From Centroberyx gerrardi (taxonomy: Eukaryota; Chordata; Actinopteri; Beryciformes; Berycidae), in NCBI RefSeq assembly GCF_048128805.1, contig NC_136005.1, forward strand, positions 7,032,504-7,096,503: DNA of 64,000 bases, in the 5' to 3' direction. The notes beneath the pieces are model-generated. The model was not told the origin of the DNA and did not search any database. It was given only the letters and a program-made list of their open reading frames with translations. This document shows positions 1 through 10,289 of the stretch, in pieces (the stretch's first letter is position 1; the number at the start of each line of letters is the position of its first letter). The translations under genes were made by a program, and so were the position numbers.

Positions 1-723
1 CGACAGCTGTAAATAGCCTGCACACCTACATTATACAGTAATTATGGCGACAGGGAAACTTGTCAGACACGTGAGCAGAACCCAGCGGACAGGAACATGC
101 CGTGTGTCGTGAGCTTGGAGTTATGACGCTCCATCGCTCTTCAGAATAGTTCTGATGAGATCCTGAGAGTGAAGTTTCTCCCATACTATAACAAAACAAA
201 CATAACTTTTATAATTTCCATTCGATCACACATTAAAATAAACATGTTCAGTTGAAGACCTGTTTGTCGAGCTTACGCTAACACACTCATTTTTGGCCAA
301 AAAAAACAAAAAGGTTAACTGGAACCTTATAATTAAAGATAACAAGAGAGCCGTGTAAAAAAGAAACTGAATAAACAAATCATTGCCATTCTGCTGTCAA
401 AGGACTGTCATTTAACTGATAAGGAAAACAAGACGCTGGCAACAGGGATACACAGTGCTGATTGAAAAAATGATTAAACGAACACATTATTGTCTTTCCG
501 CTGAGAGACGGGGGTGAAACAGTTAGGCAAGCTGCAACTGTAATGCTCAGCAGTTGGTCAGCTTCTATTTGCGTCTATTTGGTATTATTTTACATTGTCG
601 GTCATAACGCCTCGAGCAGCGCGCACGTGCACATTAGTGGTCAATTCTAAAAATGTCAGCAGCTTTATACGGGGGGACGGGGGGTTGCTTGGAACGTGAC
701 TGGAGCTGCAGGTGGCCAGCAAG

Positions 724-946
724 ATGTGTGTGTGTGTGTGTGTGCATGTGTGTGTGGCTGTAAGATCTAAGGGGAAAGAGTTAGGGTGGCAGGTATGGAC
801 TCCATGGCAACACACGCAGGCGAGGTTACATTCACATAAGAATTCAACACACACACACACACGCATATCATCATACCAACAACAAAGGGAGACAGAAATA
901 AAACTTCTAAGCAGCATATCAATATACACACGTTCAGACACACACA

Positions 947-983
<37 letters not shown>
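724..983. repeat. (TG)n and (CA)n microsatellite cluster
   Basis: TG dinucleotides run at 724-757, short CA runs lie near 850, and a longer CA run spans about 936-983. The two strands' repeats face each other across about 180 bp, so single strands could pair. Confidence 0.9.
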
Positions 984-986
<3 letters not shown>

Positions 987-1602
987 CCAGTCCTCTCCAA
1001 CAGCACGTGGTCTGGATTCCTCACATGCAACAAGCTCACCTGCGTCAAAGTGAGTTATAATAATAAAGCCACTGCAGAATTAGAATTAGTTGCGCAGTTG
1101 AACAGTTAGCCTTGTCGCATCCGCATTGAATCTGGCAAAAAGTAAGGCCGGATTTGATTCGAACGAACTATTCACCAGCGAGTTTAATTAAATAAAAGCT
1201 ATTATCCTTCACAGAGCAAAAAAAATATTCCCCCGAACTGAACATACCTTTGATAAAATAGCAGAGCATTTAAAGCAGCGTGTGTTATTTGCACGAAAAA
1301 ACCTCACCGCTGTTCTGAAGCACCTTCACCTGAGGGAGACGAGGAATTTTCATCAGCCGTTCTCTTTTTTTTGTGTTAAACTCAGCAGGCTCGACTGCGA
1401 GGAAAGAAATGAATGCGGAGGGAGAAAGAGGAGTGAGATTGGAACAGTAGGAGCACTTGACTTCTGCAGAATGTGGGTCAAACTCGGGGAGGCGACACCG
1501 TTTACGGGCCGCGTCAATAAAAACGCTCCTTTGCCTGGCGGGAAAGATTAATTCTTTTTATAGGTATTACCAGTGATTTAAACAGTTTGTATGGCTGTGG
1601 GC

Positions 1603-1605
<3 letters not shown>

Positions 1606-1641
<36 letters not shown>

Positions 1642-1821
1642 GGTGGGTTCAAGAAGGACATTTACAATAACAAATCAAAATGAAAAAATATGATTTAGGT
1701 GAAGTATGAAGAAAAGGTGTGTGTGTGTGTGTGTGTGCTTCCCCCGCACATAGGCAAATTTCTTAGTGCATTTTCTATGTGTGTGTACATCCACCACACA
1801 CAGGCAAGTTTTGTGTGCATA

Positions 1822-1870
<49 letters not shown>

Positions 1871-1878
1871 TGTGTGTC
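1606..1878. repeat. Three (TG)n tracts
   Basis: TG runs lie at 1606-1637, 1716-1738 and 1824-1877. Between them the motif CCACCACACATAGGCAAGTT recurs with small changes (about 1740-1760, 1790-1810, 1886-1905). The block therefore looks like a degenerate minisatellite with TG-rich units. Confidence 0.8.
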
Positions 1879-1999
1879 CCTGCATCCACCACACATAGGC
1901 AAGTTTCTGTCTGCATCTGCTCATCATTAGACCATGAAAGACAGAGTTTAATCAATCAGCTGCCCCTTGCTCACCTGCACACCTCTCTCCTTAATGTTT

Positions 2000-2008
<9 letters not shown>

Positions 2009-2044
<36 letters not shown>
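2009..2044. repeat. (TC)n microsatellite
   Basis: Uninterrupted CT dinucleotides after a short C run. Confidence 0.95.
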
Positions 2045-2048
<4 letters not shown>

Positions 2049-2592
2049 GGTTCTCTCTCTCTACGTCATTCTTTGAGGTCACCCGCAGCCTTTCTGTCCC
2101 GCCCTCCCTGTTATTCTTTTCCTCATGAAGGGTCAGTGTGTTAAAAATGGAAAAAAAAGAAAAAACCTTCTGAGATAACAGCAACCCTTCTTAGGTGAGC
2201 AGTGTGACCTACATTATTGTGTAACCCTCTGACCCACATGCCTATGACCCCAGCTTGTAAGAAGTCTTAAACAGAGAAATTATCTTCATTATCGTTACCG
2301 TTATCATCGTGCCTCGAGAAATGAGTTTCGGGCCGAGCATTGATCTGAGAATAGTGTTTTCAGATTCGTAAACAAGCCTGAGTCAGCCAACGATTAGCCC
2401 CGCATCCGAAAAAAAGTACAGTCCAAGCTGAACAGGCCTATTCTTGACAAATTGCAGGCAAAATGTTTATTGCTTTTTCATTAGGCGCTTGCTTTTCTTG
2501 ATGTCTTCCAGATGAGAGGCTGTGTAGATGGATCAATAGATCCTCTCTCAGAGAGCAGCGTGGCAGCAGGCTCTGTCGGACTGGGGTGTGTG

Positions 2593-2595
<3 letters not shown>

Positions 2596-2642
<47 letters not shown>
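2596..2642. repeat. (TG)n microsatellite
   Basis: Uninterrupted TG dinucleotides, about 23 units. Confidence 0.95.
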
Positions 2643-2646
<4 letters not shown>

Positions 2647-2953
2647 AAATGTTTGTTTTGGGTTTTATTAGACGCTAACAATACATACAAAGACAAATAC
2701 AAGCCAACAAGACAGTACTGTCACGTGGAAATGACATAAAAACAAAACAAAACATGACAAGCACAGTGAACATAATATGTTAACAAGGACTAGGGGTTAT
2801 GGGTGTAATTAAAGAGTTATCAGAATGAGTAAACATGTTCTGCAGAGGTTACTGATTGGGGGTGTTGTAATCATAGCGTCCAGATACATATACTGTGATA
2901 GCATGGAGATACTGTGTGAGTTATGTGCACTTAAATATGTTAAATATGTATTT

Positions 2954-3293
2954 ACGGTAACACTTTAGATTAGGGAACACATATTGACCTTTAATTAGTT
3001 GCTTATTAACATGCATATTAGTAGTGTTACAAACCACTTATTAGCACCTTATTCTGCACTATTGTATTCTACAAGTGTGGCCCATTAACTATGAGTTTTC
3101 TGCAATAGCCTTCTAATTACTGCCAACAGCAGTCAGTAAGGAAGTTGTTGCACATGAAATGGGATCTTAGTCTGCTTTGCTCAGTATGGGGCTTATAACG
3201 TGCTAGCATCACATATTATTGAGGCAAATTAAACTATTGAGAGAAAACTCATAGTTAATAGTTAATGTGTTCCCTAATCTAAAGTGTTACCGT
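2954..3293. mobile_element. MITE with ~30-bp terminal inverted repeats
   Basis: The left end begins ACGGTAACACTTTAGATTAG. The right end is its reverse complement (CTAATCTAAAGTGTTACCGT), matching over about 29 bases. The 340-bp body has no open frame, so this is a non-autonomous DNA transposon. This terminal sequence type is common in fish. No clear target-site duplication was found, so the superfamily is left open. Confidence 0.85.
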
Positions 3294-3516
3294 GTTTCCA
3301 TGTGTAACTATGTATCCGCATATGTTTGTGTATTTGTGTGTATGTGTGAGTGTGACTTGTAAAGGAGGGAGGGGGGTGGAGGGGTGGAGGGGCTTCCAGG
3401 TACATATGTGTATATGTAAACGTGTATGTGCAGTGGTATCTGTGTGTCTGTGCAAGTGTATGTGTGAATGCAGAGGTGGGATGTTTGTGCATACACGTGT
3501 GTGTGCGTGTATATGC

Positions 3517-3557
<41 letters not shown>

Positions 3558-3718
3558 TGTGTATCTGAGTGATGTTGAGAGCAAGAGAGTGAGAATTTGT
3601 TTTCATTCGTATGCCTGTGTGTTTTCCTCTGCTGCCCGTTGGCAGCACATTATTGAGGTCATTGGATATGACACAAGTCCTCAGTCATCAGTAATTTAAT
3701 GCAGGCCCAGCAACATGC

Positions 3719-3765
<47 letters not shown>

Positions 3766-3908
3766 AAGAGAGAGAGAGAGACAGAGAGAGAGACAGAGAG
3801 ACAGAGAGAGAGAGACTTTTGATGTTGTTTAATGAATGCCCGCACCTCAAAGCAACAGAGGAGAAATACCCAAAATACTGTAAAATCTCATTTTTGTTGT
3901 TGTTGCTG

Positions 3909-3962
<54 letters not shown>

Positions 3963-4000
3963 GGGAGAGAAAGAGAGAAAGAAAGAGGAAGAGAGAGAGA
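3294..4000. repeat. TG-rich minisatellite plus (TG)n and (GA)n tracts
   Basis: TG-rich degenerate sequence fills 3295-3560, with a pure TG run at about 3519-3554. A GA tract covers about 3723-3814, and a second TG run covers about 3907-3960, followed by more GA. Long frames here are repeat translations. Confidence 0.9.
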
Positions 4001-5042
4001 TGTATGGAGTGAAGGAAAACAGACCCATGAACCAGATGTCAGGCAACTGGAAGTCTGTTCACTGTTCACAACATTTAGGCCATGATTGTCGTAAACATCC
4101 CATATTAATGTCTGTTCCTTTCTCTTCCTTTATCTGCTTCTCTCCGTATAACGACAGACGTAATGGAGGGTGAACCCAACCAAAACTCAGCTTTTCCACC
4201 TTTTAACAGCAATACAACTCTTTATGATACAAATTTGTTTAATCCTTTATAGTGAGCAGTACCCAAGTTGCATGAAAATATATATTTTTAAGAATATGCG
4301 ACACCTATTGATTGAGCACAAACTTAAAAGAGATTAATGTGCTTTGTAAAGTGTTGTAGGCAATTAAAGTCCTTGCCTGACACCTGGACAGACTTTCAAA
4401 CACACTGAATTATGAAATTCAGGTAGAGCTTCTTTCCAATATAGCCACAGATTTGTGTTGTTAATACCTTTTCCTACTACAAAGGCCCTGCTTCATGCTT
4501 TGTGCGAGGGGGAATTCTCTCAAACCGTCACTCATCCCGGGGCAAATTGGCCCGAGCCACGCATTGCTCTTTTTTTTTTCAGCAACACCCCTCTTCACAC
4601 TCCTCCATTCACAAACACTCACACCTTGAGAAGAAGCGTCAAGAGCCACGGCTGACGAGCGTGCTGTCGGGCCTGTAAATGGCTTCCTATTGAGCATCAA
4701 AAAGAAATGCGGTGGATGTCGTACAATCCGGGAGGAGCAATAACGAGCTTGCGATGAGCGTCAAACAGTTTGCGATGTTGTTCCTTGACGACACGCGGAC
4801 GGGAACCCTGCAGCTCGGGAAAATCAGAGTTGTCAGTTGTAATGAATGAGAATCTGGGACGGGGGCCTAAATGGGTTTCCGCTCTAGGTGTGTAATCACT
4901 GCTTGTATGGAGAGTCGCGGCAGAGTAATTGAGAAATTTCTCATTCTAAGGCCACTGATTGCTAGATGACTGAAGATGGTTTATTTGAATATGAATTTGA
5001 ATATAGGAGCAGTGGATATATCTTGTCTAATTTAGAGACTTA
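4001..5042. other. Intergenic unique DNA, possible conserved non-coding element
   Basis: No gene or repeat is recognised. The 4630-4960 part is non-repetitive, of balanced composition and free of microsatellites, unlike its surroundings. This makes it a candidate conserved non-coding element; only an alignment could test that. Confidence 0.4.
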
Positions 5043-5530
5043 CTCATTAGGCATAGCAGAGGCCTTCCTCATAACCAAGAGGTCAAAGGTTCGATCACTC
5101 AACAGCCAATATGCATAGCAAAAAATGACAAGCTGTCCAGTGATTTTAACTTGATTCCAGAACTATCAAGCTTATTTTGTGATATTTTTAGTCAAATTAT
5201 CTCACTGCACTGGCAGATAATGTTGCTGATACGTGCCCATATAACTTATTTCAAGAAATCATCATAAAACAATGAAGAAAATGTTGAAACTAGAAACTTT
5301 CTCCAAGACTATTTCAGTTTTACCAAGTAAATGTCCTGAAACAAGTTACATTATCCTGAAAAAATAATGTGAAATTATCTGCCAGTGCAGTAAGATGATT
5401 TCACTAAAAAAAAATCCTAAAATAAGCTTGATACAAGATAAAATGTTTGTCAGTTTTTGCAGTCTCTCCATCAATCTTCACCATCTGTCCTGTGTATCCT
5501 TGAGCGAGACACTAAACCCTTACATTACCT
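5043..5530 (+). repeat. Probable tRNA-derived SINE relic split by a MITE
   Basis: The left part has a B-box-like GGTTCGATCA near 5090. The right part, near 5490-5520, has the phrase CCTTGAGCGAGACACTAAAC, which is typical of fish tRNA-SINE bodies. The two parts are separated by the palindromic element at 5118-5460. Confidence 0.45.
5118..5460. mobile_element. MITE with long imperfect inverted repeats
   Basis: The left arm (GCAAAAAATGACAAG... CACTGCACTGGCAGATAAT) and the right arm (ATTATCTGCCAGTGCAGT... CTGACAAA-type end) are inverted copies over roughly 110 bases with indels. There is no coding capacity. The insertion appears to lie inside an older SINE. Confidence 0.8.
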
Positions 5531-5913
5531 GCTCACTCACCATAAGCGTGTAAAAGCCTAAAATGTAGCTTACCATACACCTACACTTACACCATCTTGT
5601 CCTACGCAGGCTATAATTCCTGCAATTTGTATTGAAAAGCAGGTGATGGAAGCGGAGCAGTGACGTCTGTGGTGGATAGAGACCTACTGAATTTGAAGCT
5701 ACAGTACATCTGCCAGTAATAAGCGGTTCGGTCGACACCTGGAAAGTGTTGAGGAAAGAGTTTGCCCGTGGCTGGGGATGACGGTGACAGCGTCATCAGG
5801 ATCAGCTGCGGGGTGAATGTGTGCGCCGAACACCTGCTGCGAATGAATGTGTGTGTTGTGTGCCACTTGAAAACGAAAAGAGAACGAGCATCTGTCTGTG
5901 GAGAGAGGAGAGA

Positions 5914-6030
5914 TCCAAGGCACTCCAGAAAAAAATCGATTAAAAAGCCTTTGTTCTACTTGGCTGGTCATAACTGTAAATTAAAGAAAAGCGCTTAACA
6001 TGTTTCAGCCCCACGGCCTTCATCAGGGTA
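5914..6030. repeat. Dispersed repeat fragment
   Basis: Contains AAAAAGCCTTTGTTCTACTT and GGCCTTCATCAGGGTATA. These phrases recur as a dispersed repeat in fish genomes from what I know. The class was not determined. Confidence 0.35.
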
Positions 6031-6117
6031 TAGGACCAAATTATCCAAACAGCACTCAGCGCCACAAACTTGAACATTAGAAGCGATGAAGCATTTCCGC
6101 CTCCTGTCTGTTTACTA

Positions 6118-6161
6118 AGCATCTGTCTGTATTGACATTTGTGTCAACACAGACAGATGCT
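6118..6161. other. Strong short hairpin
   Basis: AGCATCTGTCTGT pairs with ACAGACAGATGCT (13 bp). After one mismatch, TTGACA pairs with TGTCAA around a TTTG loop. No gene context was found. Confidence 0.8.
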
Positions 6162-6354
6162 ACAGACAGAGCGTGGGTATCCATGTGCAGAAATGTGTTT
6201 TTTTGTGTGTGTGAGAGAACGAGTGACACAGAGAGAACAATAGAGCATGTTTTTATTGATTCCACAAGTGGGGAAATTATCTTTTTGGCCCCAAAATCCC
6301 ATCAAACCCAGGCTCTTCGGTTGGGGCACAACCTCACTAACCACCAGGCCGTCC

Positions 6355-6733
6355 TAGGGCTGGGCGATATATCGCATAATATCGATATTGTGATATGAGA
6401 ATAGATATCATCTGGGATTTTGGTTATCATAATATTGTGAAATGTTACTTCTTCCTGGTCTTAAAGGCTGCGTTACTTATTAGCCTGTTCTGGCTGAGTA
6501 AAATGAACAATGATTGCCTTTACCTGCTCATCATATCCACATTACTTATTAGTGGTTACACTTTACTGATTAATTATTAGTTTTCTTGTATGTAAATATC
6601 TTATGAAAGCACGAATACACATCCCCAAAATATTGTCACATCATCGATATTGAGGTATTCGGTCTAAAATATATTATTTTATATATTTTTTTATATATAT
6701 TATATTTGATTTTGTCAATATCGCAAAGCCCTA
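6355..6733. mobile_element. hAT-type MITE with 8-bp target duplication
   Basis: Terminal repeats are TAGGGCTGGGCGATAT at the left and ATATCGCAAAGCCCTA at the right. They are flanked by GGCCGTCC (6347-6354) and GGCCATCC (6734-6741), which match at 7 of 8 bases. An 8-bp duplication and this terminal sequence are typical of hAT elements. The 379-bp body has no transposase. Confidence 0.9.
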
Positions 6734-6741
6734 GGCCATCC

Positions 6742-6915
6742 TGTCGACCCAACACTGACACTGCCGGGTAAAGCATGGCACTAACGCCGCAAGGGTTTGA
6801 TTCCCACTGTCGAGGGTTTGAGTCCCGCTCGGACCACCTGTGCTAGAAATTATATTCTGTCTGGATGTCCAAAATGTTTAAGGTGGTTTGGATGAAAATG
6901 TCCGTCAAATGGCTT
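6742..6915 (+). repeat. tRNA-derived SINE fragment
   Basis: Has a B-box-like GGTTTGAGTCCC and a 3' part (TTTGGATGAAAATGTCCGTC) resembling the conserved tail of fish V-type SINEs. Its 5' part may lie left of the hAT MITE at 6355, in which case the SINE was split by that insertion. Confidence 0.5.
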
Positions 6916-7456
6916 ATGATACCCTGTAATTTCTGTGCACCTATCCAGTGCATCTGTGTGGGCGATGACAGTATGAGGACAGCATGTGCATCAGCTGAGA
7001 GGGGCTTGACTGTTTGACTTTTCCATCACAAATGCCAGTGAGTCACCGCCGCTGCCTGGGCACAGACAGAGGGCTGTGGACGCCGGCCATCTGGGCCAGG
7101 AAACGAGGACAGAGCCGGGGTCACACAGTCGGCGGGGCACGCAGTCATTTGGTGCTGGATTATAGCGACGCTCTCTACAATAGGGAAGGGGTTTATTGAG
7201 AAGTCACACGTACACACGGTATGCTGGTTGTCATGGTAATGCCGGGCCCGCGTATTGTACTGCGTCCAGTCAAAGAGCTGTTGATTGATTTGCGGTGTGA
7301 TCGATATTCACACCTTTCTGAACAGTATGTAAACAAACTGTTATGAACTCGACACATTTTAACAACGTGCCTCAAGGCAAAGCAACATTCATAAAGATGA
7401 ATTGAAACTGCCATTCAAATAATGAGACAGTCTAGTTTAATTTAGTTTATTTGCAT

Positions 7457-7476
7457 ATATATATATATATATAAAA
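7457..7476. repeat. (TA)n microsatellite
   Basis: Short run of AT dinucleotides. The surrounding 7200-7860 is AT-rich, with no gene seen. Confidence 0.9.
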
Positions 7477-7859
7477 AATACATAAAGAAATTACCAAAGA
7501 AGGAAATGAAAAAGAAATGCACATGTGCAGGTGAGGTAAAAAGCCCAAGATGAGGTTACATCAAAACCGAGGTTATACAAATTATTACAATCATTGAAAA
7601 TGTATTTTAAGCAGTTACAATAATGCAAATGCGATTATTGAAATGTAGTTAGATAATAGTGTTTAGAAAACCGTTACAACAAATATCAATAAATCATATA
7701 AATCTCCAGGATATTAGGTAAGCGACCTAATGTTTAACTAAGAGCATTAGCAGCTGTCAGAAATCAATAATATAAGTCCTTAGACTCAGTCATTTCTTTA
7801 TAAATTAGAAATGACCATCTTTTTATTCATTTAGATTTAATCAATTCTCTTTTCATCTT

Positions 7860-7990
7860 GCCTCCCTCCACAGGGAGGTCAGAGGTCAAGGGTCAGTTAC
7901 TGGAGCTGGCAGGGTGTCACAGGGCTTGAACCCGGACCTTGTGGTTTAAGGACGGTCTCCTTCCTCACTACACCATCACTGCATCCCACG
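7860..7990 (-). repeat. tRNA-derived SINE fragment
   Basis: Read on the minus strand it has GGTGTAGTGAGGAAGGAGAC followed by a B-box-like GGGTTCAAGCCC. This is the order expected of a tRNA-derived SINE head. Confidence 0.55.
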
Positions 7991-8330
7991 GCCGAAAATG
8001 TCTGAGTTGAATGTGGAAGAAAATGCACTCCCTGAATTGATTGAACGGATAGTGAATGGACCCCATCCCCGCGGTGCACATCTCTGATGAATAACTACAT
8101 CTCCCCAGGAAGATCTCCCACCATCTGTCCTCGGTACCTACATCCTGTCTCAAAGTGCGTCAGCCTCATAAGAAATGCACAGGCATGGACCGAGTGGCTG
8201 CCGATGGCCACCAGGGATTCTCCGCTGCTAGCCTGTTGCACGTAGCACGCTGACCTACTTATTGGAGGCCGGTCTGCTGTGAGGCTGTCTGTGTTTTATC
8301 ACACCGGCCTGGCTGCAAGGCAACAGGAAG

Positions 8331-8355
8331 GACGGACGGACGGACGGACGGACGG
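8331..8355. repeat. (GGAC)n microsatellite
   Basis: Six tandem GGAC units. Confidence 0.9.
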
Positions 8356-8445
8356 GCTTCAAGGCTTCATTATCACATAAAGGAGACAGCCTTTCTCCCT
8401 GGTTTCCACTGGTTTTCATTTCCATTGACAAGCTTATATAAAATC

Positions 8446-8451
<6 letters not shown>

Positions 8452-8481
<30 letters not shown>

Positions 8482-8643
8482 ATACGTGTGTGTGTTTATG
8501 TGTGCTGTTATATATGTCAGTGTGTTAAGAGCAAGAGGGATGGTGACTCACATTATTATGATTAAATCAGTGTAGGGCAGGCACATCTTGTAAGCTCCGC
8601 CAACCTTTAGCAGTACTATGGACCCCCCCCCTCCCTTCCCAAT

Positions 8644-8690
<47 letters not shown>
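8452..8690. repeat. (TG)n and (CA)n pair
   Basis: A TG run at 8452-8480 and a CA run at about 8652-8688, in opposite orientation. Confidence 0.9.
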
Positions 8691-8963
8691 TCCTGCTGAC
8701 CAGCTCTTCCTACGAACTCCCATAAATACCATCTTAAGATCAAGTCAGATGCTTTCTGCCTGGCCTCAATATACTGAGCAACAGACTTATATCAGCAACA
8801 AACACCACAAAATGCTCAACATTTATTCCTTGGCAAGTATCTGGCACATAGAGCAGTGAATTCTGGGTAAAGCGTGACCATCAGGGCTTATAGCAGTTAC
8901 ATTCCCATACTAAAAATGTATGTAGTTATTTGGGGTAAGCACCCAACATATGGTGAGTTATTT

Positions 8964-9264
8964 CACAGTACACACACTTTGCGTTAAGTTGATATGTAAC
9001 CTAGAAAATACATATTTTTTCCTATTTTCCAGCGCTGACTAACCGACATGAAGACCCTGCAGTGTTTTATAACGAAAAATAATGACTTGACAGGAGATAA
9101 AAGCATCCAGTTTGACTTTTGCAATCTCATTTACAAGTTCCTTAATTGATTTTTTTTTCTTGATTGTTCTCCCACGAGCCCTATGGGAGATTGATTTTCT
9201 GTTCAATCACACCCAGTATGACCTTATGCTTTATTGACAAAACTTTACAGACTTGAGAAAAGGT
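8964..9264. repeat. 301-bp direct repeat, left copy
   Basis: Matches 9989-10289 at a constant offset of 1025 bases, with only about eight substitutions and no net indel. It starts CACAGTACACACAC and ends GAGAAAAGGT. The two copies bracket a LINE 3' fragment exactly, so they behave as a very long target-site duplication. Confidence 0.9.
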
Positions 9265-9988
9265 AGTGTTAGTCAAATTAAAACAATACTATTTGAAAAT
9301 TATAAACAGAAATGGTCAGAAGACGTTTTATGTAAACCAAAATTGAGAACGTATACAGTCTGATTAAGTGTATTTACCATCCAGAGCACTATGTCACCCT
9401 AACCTGACCAGAGCACAGCGGTCTGTCTGTGCCCAGTTGAGATGTGGTATCTTGCCTCTGCCGGTGGAAACCGGACGCTTCCACTCAATTCCAGAGGAGA
9501 ATACAAAATGTCACCTGTGTGATCTGGGAGAGGTTGCAAATGAAATGCTTTTTGTTCTATTGTCCATTATATTACAATCTTAGATATAGGCTTTTCTGTA
9601 AAATGTCTGCAGAATGTCCTGATTTGTTTTCTATGTCTGATAAATGTAGACTTCAGTACCTGTATACAGACAAAGTGTTTCACCGCTCAGTTTGTGTTAA
9701 ATGCCTACCTGCAGCGTAGGAGGCGCTTTATGTTTGATGTGTTAAAGGAACAGTCTGTGCCTCAGATGTGCCTAAGTTATGTTTTATAGCTGTAATGTCT
9801 AAGGAGCAGGATTGTGTTCATATTTGGTTTGACATTGTTTGACATGTATGGAGGTGCATTATATTTGTTCTTTCGCTCTCACTATGTTATTGCTCTTGTT
9901 TGTTATGTTTGTAGTGTCTTGTAAGCCCATGCGGGCTGGGCACCTTTTGGTGCATGACACTTTGAAAAATAAATTACTTACTTACTTA
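9265..9988 (+). mobile_element. 5'-truncated non-LTR retrotransposon (LINE)
   Basis: The translated remains contain a LINE RT C-terminal region (9370-9720). One frame reads RSVCAQLRCGILPLPVETGR followed by a CxxC motif (CHLCDLGE). The match continues in another frame (FYCPLYYNLRYRLF), so there is a frameshift near 9540. The element ends in AATAAA and a (TTAC)n tail, the normal 3' end of a target-primed LINE copy. Length is 724 bp, so only the extreme 3' end is present and it cannot encode an enzyme. It is bracketed by the 301-bp direct repeats. Confidence 0.85.
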
Positions 9989-10289
9989 CACAGTACACAC
10001 ACTTTGCGTTAAGTTGATATGTAACCTAGAAAATAAATATTTTTTCCTATTTTCCAGCGCTGACTAACCTACATGAAGACCCTGCAGTGTTTTATAACGA
10101 AAAATAATGACTTGACAGGAGATAAAAGCATCCAGTTTGACTTTTGCAATCTCATTTACAAGTTCCTTAATTGAATTTTTTTTCTTGATTGTTCTCCCAC
10201 GAGCCCTATGGGAGATTAATTTCCTGCTCATTCACACCCAGTATGACCTTATGCTTTATTGACAAAATTTTACAGACTTGAGAAAAGGT
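9989..10289. repeat. 301-bp direct repeat, right copy
   Basis: Second copy of 8964-9264, starting directly after the LINE's TTAC tail. See the left copy. Confidence 0.9.

Larger units (their letters stand above)
1..2953. other. Intergenic, microsatellite-rich, no gene seen
   Basis: No exon with convincing coding character is visible. Open frames here are translations of (CA)n/(TG)n or (TC)n tracts. The 2290-2480 part is non-repetitive and of normal complexity, and could hold a conserved non-coding element, but nothing specific is recognised. Confidence 0.6.

Noticed and set aside
585..1053. Overlapping 90-130 codon frames near the left edge
   Set aside because: They translate (CA)n/(TG)n runs on both strands and have no domain or splice structure.
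3659..4069. 136-codon minus-strand frame rich in S, L, T, H
   Set aside because: Translation of GA and TG microsatellites.
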